Of a DNA stretch of 22,046 bases, positions 12,981 to 22,046 are shown piece by piece; positions within the stretch are counted from its first letter, which is position 1, and each line of letters begins with the position of its first letter. The stretch is from Apostichopus leukothele (lineage: Eukaryota; Echinodermata; Holothuroidea; Aspidochirotida; Stichopodidae). The notes beneath the pieces were generated by a model that was not told the origin of the DNA, did not search any database, and saw only the letters and a list, made by a program, of their open reading frames with translations. Made by a program: the position numbers and the translations under genes. The stretch lies in the NCBI GenBank assembly GCA_010014835.2, contig JAAAKB020000025.1, positions 1,870,163-1,892,208 of the forward strand, in the 5' to 3' direction.

Positions 12981-15479
12981 ATACCCTACTTCGAGGAAAT
13001 TACTTTAAAGTAAACTTTTAAAGCAGCAGGGTTCCGGGGGATTTCAGATAGATAGCTGGCGGAACTGTGACAGCAATTACAGACAGCTATCTGATAGAAT
13101 ATAGTCCGAGGTAACTGCTCCATGACTTCATTAAATGACTGAATGTTTTGTGTCCCTCCGAAAATGTGATTATATATTTATTTCAACATACAGATATTTA
13201 AGATCAAGAGAACAGGGAGGTATAGCTAGGGGTAAATATCAACTAATTGTACTTATTGGGTGAGGAAATTACTTCACGGTGTTCGCATATAGGCAAAGCA
13301 TACGGTTATAGAATAATGAAACTAGCAGATTCGGTAAAAAAAAAGTTAACACGATTTTGGTAGTGAAGAGGCATGGTGTAGATACGTATTATTTCCAATC
13401 CTAGTATACGTTGTTGTTCAAAGCTAGCGGATACATGAACTTAAAATTCAAGTCGCTTCGAAATGTTACTTATAGACTTATGTGTTATAATAGTAGAATT
13501 TACTTTCTAGTTGATATATTGCTGAATATGTTCTTTTAAATAAAATTAGTGTGCCGAGCTTTGTCGTACGATGAAAGTTGCTTTGCTCATCATAACCTTC
13601 AAAATATTTACCCGTATATACAGCAGCTGTCGCAGGATATTCCATTATATGTAACACGCATGATTTTAATTTCTGCTACTGTCCACATTTATTCACACCA
13701 TAATGTGACTTTTTTTAAGTAGTTTTTGTACGTTAAAACTTGTATGACAAGTAGAGTACAGTGTGTACGTTAACTCATTTGTACTTTAACCAAAAATATG
13801 AAACTGTACTCGTGCATTGCATTCGATTTTGTGCGATGTTTGTAAAGTGTCCTAGACACGGAAACGTCAAGACTCTTAATAAATAAACAGACATTTTCAT
13901 GTCAACCAAATATCGAAGTGTCTCTGACTTCTCTTCTTTTGGCCCAGAAGTAATGTTGTTGAACGAAAGTGGTGTCAACGAACCTAGCATTGCAAACTTG
14001 AACGCAGGTAAAGGTCATATAGACTCATAGTGTCACACTGTTTGTACATATTTTGAGATGATTATATGTTTACGTAGATGGGTATTGCGACTGACGTATG
14101 TTTATGTACAACATTTTAGGTCTAGTGTTACCGGAATACCTCGGACACCACAGTATGAACAAATCCCTTTGTACGATACAAGAGAATGGCTTGTGCTCTT
14201 AAATGAGTGACAATTGTAAAAACACATCAGTAAACAGTGTCCTCGATAAACTGAAGAAATTGATTTTGGTAAATATTGACTGTTCATTTAAGGTAAGCAT
14301 AGATCAAAATGCTAAATCGTTTCGTAAGGTGGTCAAAGATCATTGAAGATTCTCATGATGGTCACTTTGTAACAAACGCGTTTCGTATGAAGGAGATCCT
14401 ATAAACAAAGCCTAAGTACGGTATCTCATGTGTGAACCTCGAATATAGCATATCAATCTCTGGAATCGTGTAGATGATAGATACTCAAGCCATGGTTCAT
14501 TTTATGATATTTTTTTAGTTTCCATGAGAATCATGACCCTCGCAATCATGGCATTCTTGAGAATCTCTTAATACGAAGATACCGCATGTTGTAAAGATGT
14601 ACCAGATTGTTTTGCTGGAGGTCATCGTTCATATGAGGTGCTAAAGGTCAAATTCTGAAATGTTTGTAAACACAGCAGTTCTGGTAGGATGTGTGTCTCG
14701 TATGTAGTATGTTATGATGATGATGGACCATATTGTTCACACTGGCGGTCAACGATCAATTTAGATCATCAGAGCTAAAAGCGAAAACGTTGTACACACG
14801 AAATCTCAAGAAGGTGAATTTGGATGCATCTCATTTGCTATTTGGCTGTCACATACTTTGTAGATGAACCCTAATGTTGTATTGGAGGTAAATGGTCATC
14901 AAAGATGAAAGTGTGGAAACCTTGTATCCATGATTTCTCATAAGAGAACCTTCAAATATCAGATTCCTAAAACATGCAGCTCATTTCTTCATCGAACCCT
15001 CGAAGCATTTTGCATAAATGTCCACAGAATGTAAAACGAAACATCTATAATGTATAACTATCGTAACAAACCTTTCCCAGAGGCAATGGATGAAGTTCGC
15101 TTCTTACAAAGCATTGTGTTCAGTTAGTGTTGATATAACACAGTGTGACGGTGACATCGTAGTAATTAATGATCACAGTTGTAGTATTTCTCTTGAAAGG
15201 GCGAATCCCGTACGTAGGGTGTACTTGGATTTAGTCGACAGCTACATCAGTAATTTTCAGAACCAGGCCGCATACTGTTATGCCAATTCTTGATGGCCTT
15301 TGTGATCTCGAAATGTTGAATTATATCCACAATCAAAGTTAGGATAATTCTGGGTTTGACAGTGCTGTAGGTTAAGCGACTGAATGGTTTCATAATACAC
15401 CATAACTAATCAGTATGTAACTTTGGCGTGATATTGTTCATGGATACGATCAGGCGACATCGGGGCTTTTAACCTTTTA

Positions 15480-15560
15480 TGTTGGTTCCTTGCCAAAAGC
15501 AAAAGCATCTTTGGGGTGGGTATACGTGCGTTAGCGACGCTCTGGCTTGTAAACACGATG
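15480..15560 (+). repeat. Head motif of the tandem-repeat element, first copy
   Basis: CTTGCCAAAAGCAAAAGCATCT, G-rich GGGGTGGGTATACGTGCG, then GACGCTCTGGCTTGTAAACACGAT. The last part joins directly to a repeat unit at the GTAAACACGATATCTCAAG position. A diverged partner lies at about 16790-16830 (CTTGCCGAAGGCAGAAGGAATCT), and the GATGCC...CTTGTAAAC part recurs in antisense at about 4556-4600. This suggests that the array is made of elements with a defined 5' end rather than of pure satellite. Confidence 0.5.
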
Positions 15561-16342
15561 ACTCACCAAGTTTAGCTTGCAACGAATTTCAAACTTAAAA
15601 TGTAAACCATCCTTAGTACTTGTGTGGTTGAGCGAGGTCAAATGTCATTCATGTCACCAGCGGCCGAAGTATGAAAACCCTGTAAACAGTTTGACTGAAG
15701 ATCTGTGGCATTGGTGAGTGTCAAAGTTCGTGGTACGTGTCCATTACTTAGTACTGCTCTAGCACTCTTTTGAATTGTTTTGTTTTGTCAGTTTAGGAGT
15801 TTTTGTTAGAGGTCAAAGGTGAAATGAGGCCAAATCTGAATACCTTGTTAAAATGCTAAGTCAATCATTCTGGCTTGATGATTCTCATACTTGGTATGTA
15901 GATACCCCTTATTAAGTTATTGGGAAGATCAATGGTCAACAGATGTCAACTCTAAACTTCTTGTAAAAATTGATGACTCCAAAAGTGAAACTCGGATAAA
16001 CTTCATATATGTTTTTTATATCGACCTTAGTAAGTACAAATAAAAGCACATATTGCTCTTTTAAGAGGTCAAAAATCACTTCCGGTACAAAAAGGTTAAT
16101 GTCTGAAAACCTTGTAAACGTGATAACTCCAAATGAGAAGCTTTGATGTACCTCACACTTGGTATGTGGATTCATTTTTGTAACAACAAGAAGCATTATG
16201 GTCTCTAGAGGTCAAAAGTCACTTGACATCACAGAGATCAAAGGCTAAAAATACAAACTCTAAAAAGCATATCTTGGATGAAATGCATTCGTGGTATGTA
16301 TACCCACCTTTCTGAGTACACAAATGCTATTGTTTTCTGTGG

Positions 16343-16375
16343 AGGGCATAGGTCATTTGAGGCCAACAGAAGTCA
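16343..16375 (+). promoter_or_regulatory. Four-half-site ladder (DR1-DR4-DR4)
   Basis: AGGGCA (16343-16348), T, AGGTCA (16350-16355), TTTG, AGGCCA (16360-16365), ACAG, AAGTCA (16370-16375). All four hexamers keep the 7-10-10 base register despite substitutions elsewhere in the unit. Confidence 0.35.
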
Positions 16376-16789
16376 AAAGTACAAATATCATTGAAACATG
16401 GTACCTTCAAAAGGAAAGTATGGATGAACTTCAAACCTCTTGCTGATAACTTGAAATCAACATCGGTTAAAACTTGAGATAAATGTTGAGCTTTGGTGAA
16501 TATATTATAGTGTGATGATGCTCCACCATGAGTGTCTTGTCGGTTGCTTCCCTTTCGTTTGGTGAACATACTCGGGTAAACTACAATTTAGCTCAGTTTG
16601 TAAAGGGCCACGATTTAGGTATAAAAAGGATCATGTTTCAGAGAGTTGATAATCTTGTGTGAGGTACTTAAAACCCACTTGATTATTGTCAGTTGTCACT
16701 CTCTGAGCATCTAGGGGTCAACAGGTTAACTTAAAATAGCGCACCACTGGCCTTTTATAAAATATGATTTTTGGGGGTAAGTGATTTTT

Positions 16790-16830
16790 TACTCCTTGCC
16801 GAAGGCAGAAGGAATCTATGCGATATAGCT
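16790..16830 (+). repeat. Head motif of the tandem-repeat element, second copy
   Basis: CTCCTTGCCGAAGGCAGAAG followed by GAATCTATG matches the first head motif near 15490 at most positions. It lies just before the unit at 16850, so a second element, or an internal duplication, begins here. The match is short and judged by eye. Confidence 0.4.
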
Positions 16831-16849
16831 TTTGGATTGTTGTTGGTAT

Positions 16850-16882
16850 TAGTCAAATGTCATTTGGGGTCACGACGGGTCA
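16850..16882 (+). promoter_or_regulatory. Four-half-site ladder (DR1-DR4-DR4)
   Basis: TAGTCA (16850-16855), one base, ATGTCA (16857-16862), TTTG, GGGTCA (16867-16872), CGAC, GGGTCA (16877-16882). The spacings are identical to those in the unit at 17138 and in the antisense ladder at 4305-4337. Confidence 0.35.
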
Positions 16883-16994
16883 AAGTCTGAAAATATTGTT
16901 CACACAATATCTCACGAAAGAGAAGTTGCAGGAAGTTCAAATTTGGTGTGTAACCTGCCGTTGGTGAGTAGACGATCTGTATTGTTTTTCATGA

Positions 16995-17017
16995 ACGTCA
17001 AAGGTCATTAGAGGTCA
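16995..17017 (+). promoter_or_regulatory. DR1 plus perfect DR4 nuclear-receptor half-sites
   Basis: ACGTCA (16995-17000), A, AGGTCA (17002-17007), TTAG, AGGTCA (17012-17017). The last two hexamers form an exact DR4, the spacing preferred by thyroid hormone receptor and LXR heterodimers, and COUP-TF tolerates it. It is part of a tandem unit. Confidence 0.4.
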
Positions 17018-17137
17018 ACAGATGGAAAGAGTGTGAAAATCTTGAAGACATGATATCTCAAGGAAGGTCGCTTTGTAGTTCTTATATTTGGCATGTGGAT
17101 TTCCTGTAATTAGTGCAGCGAACCATATTGTTTGTGG

Positions 17138-17170
17138 AGGTCAAAGGTCATTTAGGATCAGCAAAGGACA
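17138..17170 (+). promoter_or_regulatory. Perfect DR1 nuclear-receptor site within a four-half-site ladder
   Basis: AGGTCA (17138-17143), A, AGGTCA (17145-17150) is an exact DR1. It is followed after four bases by GGATCA (17155-17160) and after four more by AGGACA (17165-17170). DR1 is a known COUP-TF, HNF4, RXR and PPAR-RXR site. The match is seen directly. Function is inference, because the site is part of a repeat unit. Confidence 0.45.
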
Positions 17171-17284
17171 AAATGTGCAGAAATATCAAAAGTTTTATAT
17201 CTCCAGAACCACAACATGAAAGAAGCTCATATATGTATCACATTGTAGTCTTGTGTATTGTATAGTTAGTACACAATTTGATGT

Positions 17285-17307
17285 AGGTCAGAGTTCATTT
17301 AAGGTCA
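17285..17307 (+). promoter_or_regulatory. DR1/DR4 half-site cluster
   Basis: AGGTCA (17285-17290), G, AGTTCA (17292-17297), TTTA, AGGTCA (17302-17307). The first two form AGGTCAGAGTTCA, a good HNF4/COUP-TF-like DR1. It is part of a tandem unit. Confidence 0.35.
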
Positions 17308-17560
17308 TAAGGTGTTAACTCTTGAACACTGTAAATACGATATTTCCAGATAGAAAACTGTTTTTTTTTTTGGTGGAGGGAATAGGTCATTTGGGTTCAG
17401 CAAAAGGTTACTCTCTGGAAATGTTAATGATAGCCAGTTTCATCAGATGTCATATTGGCATGTGACTTTCCTTTAATGAGTACAAGAGCCCAGTAATTAT
17501 TTTTGAAGGTCAAAGAACACGAGGCCAGCAAGAGGGAAATTGTTAACCTAAAAAGCACTG

Positions 17561-20500
17561 TAGCTGGATAATTTTGTTTTCAAGTTGAGACTTCTAATTT
17601 GCTTCAGTCAATGGTTGTTAAAGGCTAGCAGAATTCAATTCCTGAAAACTTTCTTTCTTAGTCTAGTCAGGGAGTGGCCAGTAACAATTTTGAGTTTCAG
17701 CATGACATTTGTGCAAGGACATGGTGTGCAGGAAAGCACATAATTGGTCATTTTTATTGTTATGGAATTGAGAATGATCTGTATTTTAAGAACCTAATTA
17801 GTAATTCCTGAAAGTTAACACTATGTCAGAGGATTATGTCATTGCTCTCACTATCTTGGTATACATCCATGCTCTCACCAAATGTAATTGGTACAGGTTT
17901 AAGGTGTTGTTTAAGATGTCATTTGTATCTAAGGTCAGCCAGTTATTACTATGCTATATCTTAAACTGCTCTGCTCTGACCTCAGGGATTATTTTGACAC
18001 AAAATACTTAACCTGTTAACCTGTTACGGTTGCCCTTAATAGTGCATTTCAACAAGCATATTTTAGTGACAGGTATTGTCCAAATATTTGCCCAAATATC
18101 ATGCTGATGGAAGGTCATTTAAGTTAACGGAGTTCACAGTCTGGAAACCTTGAAATACTTTGATTTACTGTGTGGGATTTGACTTTTCCTCTTTTAAGTG
18201 CCTGAGAGGGATTTCCCCTTGCACTAATGACTATTTTATGTCATCAACATTCAGAAAGGTGATATCTTTGCAATGATCAAGTTAACTGGTATGATGTTCT
18301 GTTACTTGACTTGAGAACACATTTTCCTCAATTGTTCTATCAATCAAATGATTCCATATACAGTAAAAACTTATCAGACGAGGAATCACTAAGCCTGCTG
18401 GCTTTCCGGTTGCAGTAAGTAGTCCAAATATTTTACAGAGATTAAAAGAAGCTATGTAACTTTCATTAACAATTGTTAAGGGCATGGAAAGAGAAGGTCA
18501 ATGCTTCTATTCTGTTCTTTCCGGATATTGGAATGTTTCGGCATGAACATTGTATTTTGAGTATTACAATGTTTGCAATGGCATACAGAGCTGGAACTCT
18601 GTGATCGTCTGGTACTCACTTACTAAGTGTATGGCAAAGAATCACAAGCCTTTGTCCTGTCTGATTTGTGATTAGAACCCTTAACTTCGATAGTTTAAAA
18701 TCATCCAAAGTAGATATCTCCCTAGAAACTGTTGCACTTAGTTGTAGGCGGAATGCACGAGTGTAAGTACCCAACATGAGAAACACCCAGACGAGATGGG
18801 AAATGTCAATATCATATGACTAAGGTGTATGAGTATACTAAGAAACAGATGTTGTCCAAGTGTATACATGAATGAAAACAGAAGGCTCTTTGTGTATTTT
18901 GCATCAAGCTTAATCTAACATTTAATCGTCAGAGAGACTATACCATTGATAAGTTCAACAGGAGGACCTATAACTGGTTACTATGTCATCTTGTAACTTG
19001 GCACTTTCGACAATTGATATGTCATTAGAACCTATGTCAAATTCTATGATGGAATTATAGCCTCCCACCGGCTTTATTGCTCTTACTGACTTTAAATCAA
19101 CTGACACAGAATTATGAATCTTGGTCGCTATCAGGATTTCTGTGACCCTTAAAGTACCACCGCCTCATTTAGCCCAACGGCACCAAGTGCTCAGCACAAA
19201 TCATTTGGTGGCCTGGATTTAGAGCTACGTGTGAAAATTTGCAATTTATCCGAGCCTTCTTCGCTAAAGGTTATGCCTGGATTCGTCGTTCACATTATCA
19301 AAGCTGTATAGTCATTTTTATTTCCTCTAACGCACGGGTCATATACTCATCATATCACCAACAATAACTTTTCCTTCCCATGCTAATCTTTAATAAAAAA
19401 GAGACAGACAAGAAAAGTAATTTCCATTCTCTGAAGTCGAAAGAGCTTACTTCGACGTCCTTGGATAAATTGGTACACGTTTTCTTCCTTAGCTTGACTA
19501 AAATACCATCAAAACATTATACTGCAATAAAAAACTAGAAAAGCTTTCCCGGTGACTTCCGATTAAGTGTAAACCGAAGCCTTCACATTTTTCACATCCA
19601 TTAGAATAAAATCTAGGACTCGTGTTGCTAAGGTCGCAGCTCAACTTGACCCAAGTGTATTCCTCCACCACCCTTCTCTGATTTTATGATGAAATCTATA
19701 TTCATTCAACGGAATCAGCGGACGAATTTCTTGCTCCAGTGGGAAATAAATCCGAAGGTTAAAGACTTCTACGTCACATCTTTCCTTCCGCGGATGAAGC
19801 TCATGTTTAAGATGCACGAACCCAGATATTGATTATCACTGAGGCGTACTCAATGTTTATCTCATTTTGAGCGCCAGATTTTTTTTTCTCCTTTCCAATT
19901 GATCCCTCGCTCGTAATGTGCCCTGGCAACCTTTTATGCTTGCTTAGGCTTGAAGCGCGAGCTAAAAGCGAAACGCGAGGAAGATTGTATTTTTGGACCT
20001 CAGTCAAGGCCACGCAAAATGACCGTCTGTGAACTCATCACAATCAACGGAGAAAGAAGAAGGGCAATTTAATTGAATGTTGCTTCTCCGGTAAGAGCAG
20101 GCAACGCGACGGGAGTATTACAGTACCGTATTATTCTTTGTTGAGCTCGGAAGATTGTTGCAGTAATCAAGAAGCAATGACTGAATGATCGTTCGCCAAA
20201 AAATGAATATGACCGCCAGCATGTTTCCTTAGCTACTTGTCAGCCGAATGACAGAGTTGAATGTTGGTAGAATAAATATTATCATTTTGCCGTAACATCC
20301 CGCCGGCATCGTGAAGATGCCGTTGACTTGTCATCCAGATAGTAACGATTGATGAGGGTGTATTGTCAGGGTCATCAACATGAGATGTCCTCTAATGACT
20401 TCAGGATCGTCAACGAAAAATAAAATCAACATTTAGATGCTTAAAAACCTCAAAGAACAGCCGTAGAATACCACAAATCTGCACTGAGCATAATTCAGAT

Positions 20501-21330
20501 GGCAAATTTTAAAATCAACTTCTTTTTTTTTGTCTTTTTTTTTTTGTAGCAACGACAAATGGTGTAAGCAATACACGACAATCAGCGAATATTCATAAAT
20601 TCCTGTAACAGTATGATTTGGCAAAAGATATCGCCGAACAGAATATTGAGTTTAATCGCTGACATATAATCAAGCGATCTACATGAGCTTATAAACAACC
20701 AACGATGCAGTGATGAGCGGATAAGTTACCGCGTAGCGCCATGATGATAAGACGGTCTCATAGCACAAGATTCTCCAAATATAGTCGCAATCACGTTACA
20801 AAAAAATTCTTGGAACCTTACATTCCATGCAATTGGAAAAATATTGGACAAAAGTCTAGGGAAAATGTTAGTTAATTGAATGCATACATTTCATCTTAGA
20901 GCAAAATGTGATTTTGTTTTCTTCTATTAGACCATCGTTGCTTTATTTGGTCCGACCATTTCACTATTAATTTGTACATTTTTTAAAGTAAACTCACAAC
21001 CGGCATCCTTTCAATAAGATTTTCATTAGGATAACACAACATATCTTCCGAACATTGATAAACCTTCTAGATATAAGATGAGCTCTGAAACAGAATCCAA
21101 AGATTCAATTTAATTTTAATAAAATGACAGAAGGAGAGATTGAATCTCAAGTGAGCAGGCATTGCCTTTGATTGACATTATTCTAGTTGGTGTGTAGGCC
21201 TATAATGTTTGTACTCGGACCATGTTATGCATTACCAGGAATAAAATCTGCTTGATTTCTCGATATCACATGGACTCCTTTCTCCCACTAAAATATGTCA
21301 TTTCGCAAAGACTGAATCACGAGAAATTGA
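17561..21330. other. AT-rich region without a supported gene
   Basis: It contains one decayed repeat unit near 18112 and the compound inverted repeat at 19179. A somewhat GC-richer patch at about 19880-20130 has GCGCGAGC and AACGCGAGG, and an RFX X-box-like GTGCCCTGGCAAC at 19918-19930 with one mismatch to the consensus. A perfect 7-bp hairpin (CGGCATC/GATGCCG) lies at 20304-20322, and a GTAAGAG donor-like site at 20091. No open frame has recognisable homology. Confidence 0.55.
19179..19213. other. Compound inverted repeat
   Basis: GGCACCAA (19179-19186) pairs with TTGGTGGCC (19205-19213) with one bulge. Inside it GTGC (19187-19190) pairs with GCAC (19194-19197) around TCA, so an outer stem of eight pairs and an inner one of four are separated by a seven-base bulge. 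Confidence 0.4.
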
Positions 21331-21474
21331 AGGGGAAAATGCGACTGGGACGGGAAATGGATTGATAAAGTCCACAGGTTTGGACTTGGTGAAGTCAACA
21401 GGTTTGAGAGATTGGAGGAGTGGGCAGTGTTGTTGAACATCGTCACCAGTGGCGGCACCACTCACGTGTGTTAA
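21331..21474 (+). other. GC-richer open stretch upstream of the candidate exon
   Basis: One frame is open for 47 codons (reads CDWDGKWIDKVHRFGLG at 21340-21390) and ends at TAA 21472-21474. It holds a 24-base tandem duplication, AAGTC(C/A)ACAGGTTTG at 21368 and 21392, giving an eight-residue repeat (KVHRFGLG/EVNRFERL). No pyrimidine tract marks an acceptor in front of it. The only donor in a compatible phase, G/GTGAAG at 21389, is weak. It may be an exon of the same gene as 21528-21700 or chance. Confidence 0.2.
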
Positions 21475-21527
21475 TCATCGATGTGACCCCCGCTAAACTA
21501 ACCTCCCCCTCCCCGTCCCCTTCCCAG

Positions 21528-21700
21528 AGACGGAAACCCTGAGAGGTTCGTCACTCGAGTGGCTGGGTTACCCAGCGTTGACCACAGACCATGACGTCAA
21601 CTCCCCTGAAGGAGCACAATACCCAATCGAAGAACTCAATTGGAAAACGTTTGTGGTCTCAGATAACATGTTTACCATAAAGCCTACTGGGAAATTTTGA
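21528..21700 (+). CDS. Candidate terminal exon of an unidentified gene
   Basis: I do not recognise this protein. A strong 3' splice site precedes it: CTAAC branch-like sequence at about 21497, a C/T-rich tract, then TTCCCAG at 21521-21527. If the exon starts at 21528, two bases finish a split codon and 56 codons then run open from ACG at 21530 to TGA at 21698-21700. The first part reads TETLRGSSLEWLGYP and the end reads NMFTIKPTGKF. About half of the third codon positions are G or C, against roughly 37% GC in the surroundings. The composition is protein-like (Trp, Tyr, Asp, Glu, Pro present, no low complexity). AATAAA lies at 21713-21718, just after the stop. No signal, membrane segment or known motif is evident. 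The phase is 1, so the previous exon must end with one base of a codon. I found no convincing partner exon, although a GTAAGAG donor-like site lies at 20091. Confidence 0.5.
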
Positions 21701-21712
21701 AGAACAAATGGC

Positions 21713-21718
21713 AATAAA
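21713..21718 (+). terminator. Candidate poly(A) signal AATAAA
   Basis: AATAAA lies 13 bases after the stop of the candidate terminal exon and T-rich sequence follows from about 21766. It is meaningful only if that exon is real, since the hexamer is common in AT-rich DNA. Confidence 0.35.
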
Positions 21719-21932
21719 TTTCATATTTCGGCATTTTGGTGGTGGTTATATGAAGCTGAAAGAACATTTTTTTTTTATCACTGACGGATAGCCTTACTAC
21801 ACATATAAAGTGTCATTTCTATAATTCGATCTTAAATTTAATTTGTTAACAAGGTGCCCTGTGTAACTTAATTCCATATTTCTTTAAGTATGACATCTTT
21901 GAATCACATTTTCACATGTTTTCCTATATTCT

Positions 21933-21970
21933 TTTATTATTATTATTATTATTATTAATATTAATATTAA

Positions 21971-22046
<76 letters not shown>
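21933..22046. repeat. (ATT)n microsatellite running off the window
   Basis: ATT repeats occupy the last 114 bases with one AATATTAATATTAATATT interruption near 21957-21974. The true length is unknown because the window ends inside it. Confidence 0.95.

Larger units (their letters stand above)
8741..14599. other. AT-rich region without a supported gene, downstream of COUP-TF
   Basis: Part of this is probably COUP-TF 3' UTR, since the family often has long ones, but no end can be fixed. It contains the (AT)n tract, a GAT-type repeat, the poly(C) run, a hairpin with arms GATAGCTG 13051-13058 and CAGCTATC 13084-13091, and a faint degenerate DR1 at 14330-14342. The longest open frame is 113 codons at 12239-12580. 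It is cysteine-rich, AT-biased and has no recognisable motif. I see no tRNA or other RNA gene. Confidence 0.6.
14600..17560 (+). repeat. Degenerate tandem array, unit about 140 bp, with AGGTCA half-site clusters
   Basis: At least 15 diverged copies share the order: AGGTCAAAGGTCATTTG, then a third and sometimes a fourth half-site, GTCTGAAAACCTTGTAAAC, an A-rich GATATCTCAAGAA stretch, a GGATGAACTTCA-like stretch, CTTGGTATGTGGAT, AGTACAA, and ATTGTTTTTGG leading into the next unit. Unit starts that I could place are 14619, 14746, 14886, 15635, 15810, 15926, 16066, 16209, 16343, 16850, 16995, 17138, 17285, 17377 and 17507. Most steps are 116-147 bases, with one of 175 and one shortened to 92. Two stretches lack clear units: 15000-15480 and 16440-16790. 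Degenerate outliers occur near 14330 and at 18112. From memory, similar sequence is scattered through several marine invertebrate genomes, which I could not verify. Divergence between copies suggests an old array. Confidence 0.85.

Noticed and set aside
15090-15293. 67-codon open frame preceded by a TTTCCCAG acceptor-like site, in a gap of the tandem array
   Set aside because: Looks somewhat protein-like but has no recognised family and no partner exon or donor. Kept only as a note.
15936-16196. 86-codon open frame on the - strand with an internally repeated FGVI(T/N)F segment
   Set aside because: The protein repeat simply reflects neighbouring tandem units whose spacing is close to a multiple of three. 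There is no start context or homology.

Overview
The window is AT-rich animal genomic DNA (roughly 36-38% GC by eye) with spliced genes, long introns, microsatellites and degenerate tandem repeats. The one gene I recognise with certainty is the 3' part of a COUP-TF orphan nuclear receptor (NR2F family; seven-up/svp in flies), on the + strand. Its ligand-binding-domain sequence is closest, from memory, to echinoderm COUP-TFs, so a marine deuterostome, probably an echinoderm, is my best guess. That assignment is inference.

Layout: 1-5036 is read as the 3' part of intron 1. No DNA-binding-domain exon is present, so that exon should lie upstream of the window. 5037-5552 is a coding exon (hinge and first two-thirds of the ligand-binding domain). 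5553-8153 is an intron of 2601 bp. 8154-8428 is the last coding exon, ending in the AF-2 helix and the stop. From 8429 come the 3' UTR, of unknown end, and a long AT-rich stretch without a recognisable gene. From about 14.6 to 17.6 kb there is a degenerate tandem array of a unit of about 140 bp. The same family occurs in the opposite orientation in intron 1 (about 3.6-4.6 kb). 17.6-21.3 kb is AT-rich with no gene I can support. At 21528-21700 there is a good candidate terminal exon of an unidentified second gene (strong acceptor, 56 open codons with raised GC3, stop, then AATAAA 13 bases on). The window ends inside an (ATT)n microsatellite.

The most interesting observation is that each tandem unit opens with a ladder of up to four directly repeated AGGTCA-like hexamers with spacers of 1, 4 and 4 bases (DR1-DR4-DR4). 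AGGTCA direct repeats are the binding sites of the nuclear receptor class to which COUP-TF belongs, and DR1 is a classic COUP-TF/HNF4/RXR site. More than a dozen such clusters lie around the gene for a receptor that could bind them. The unit looks like a dispersed genomic repeat, so this may be coincidence, but it is testable.
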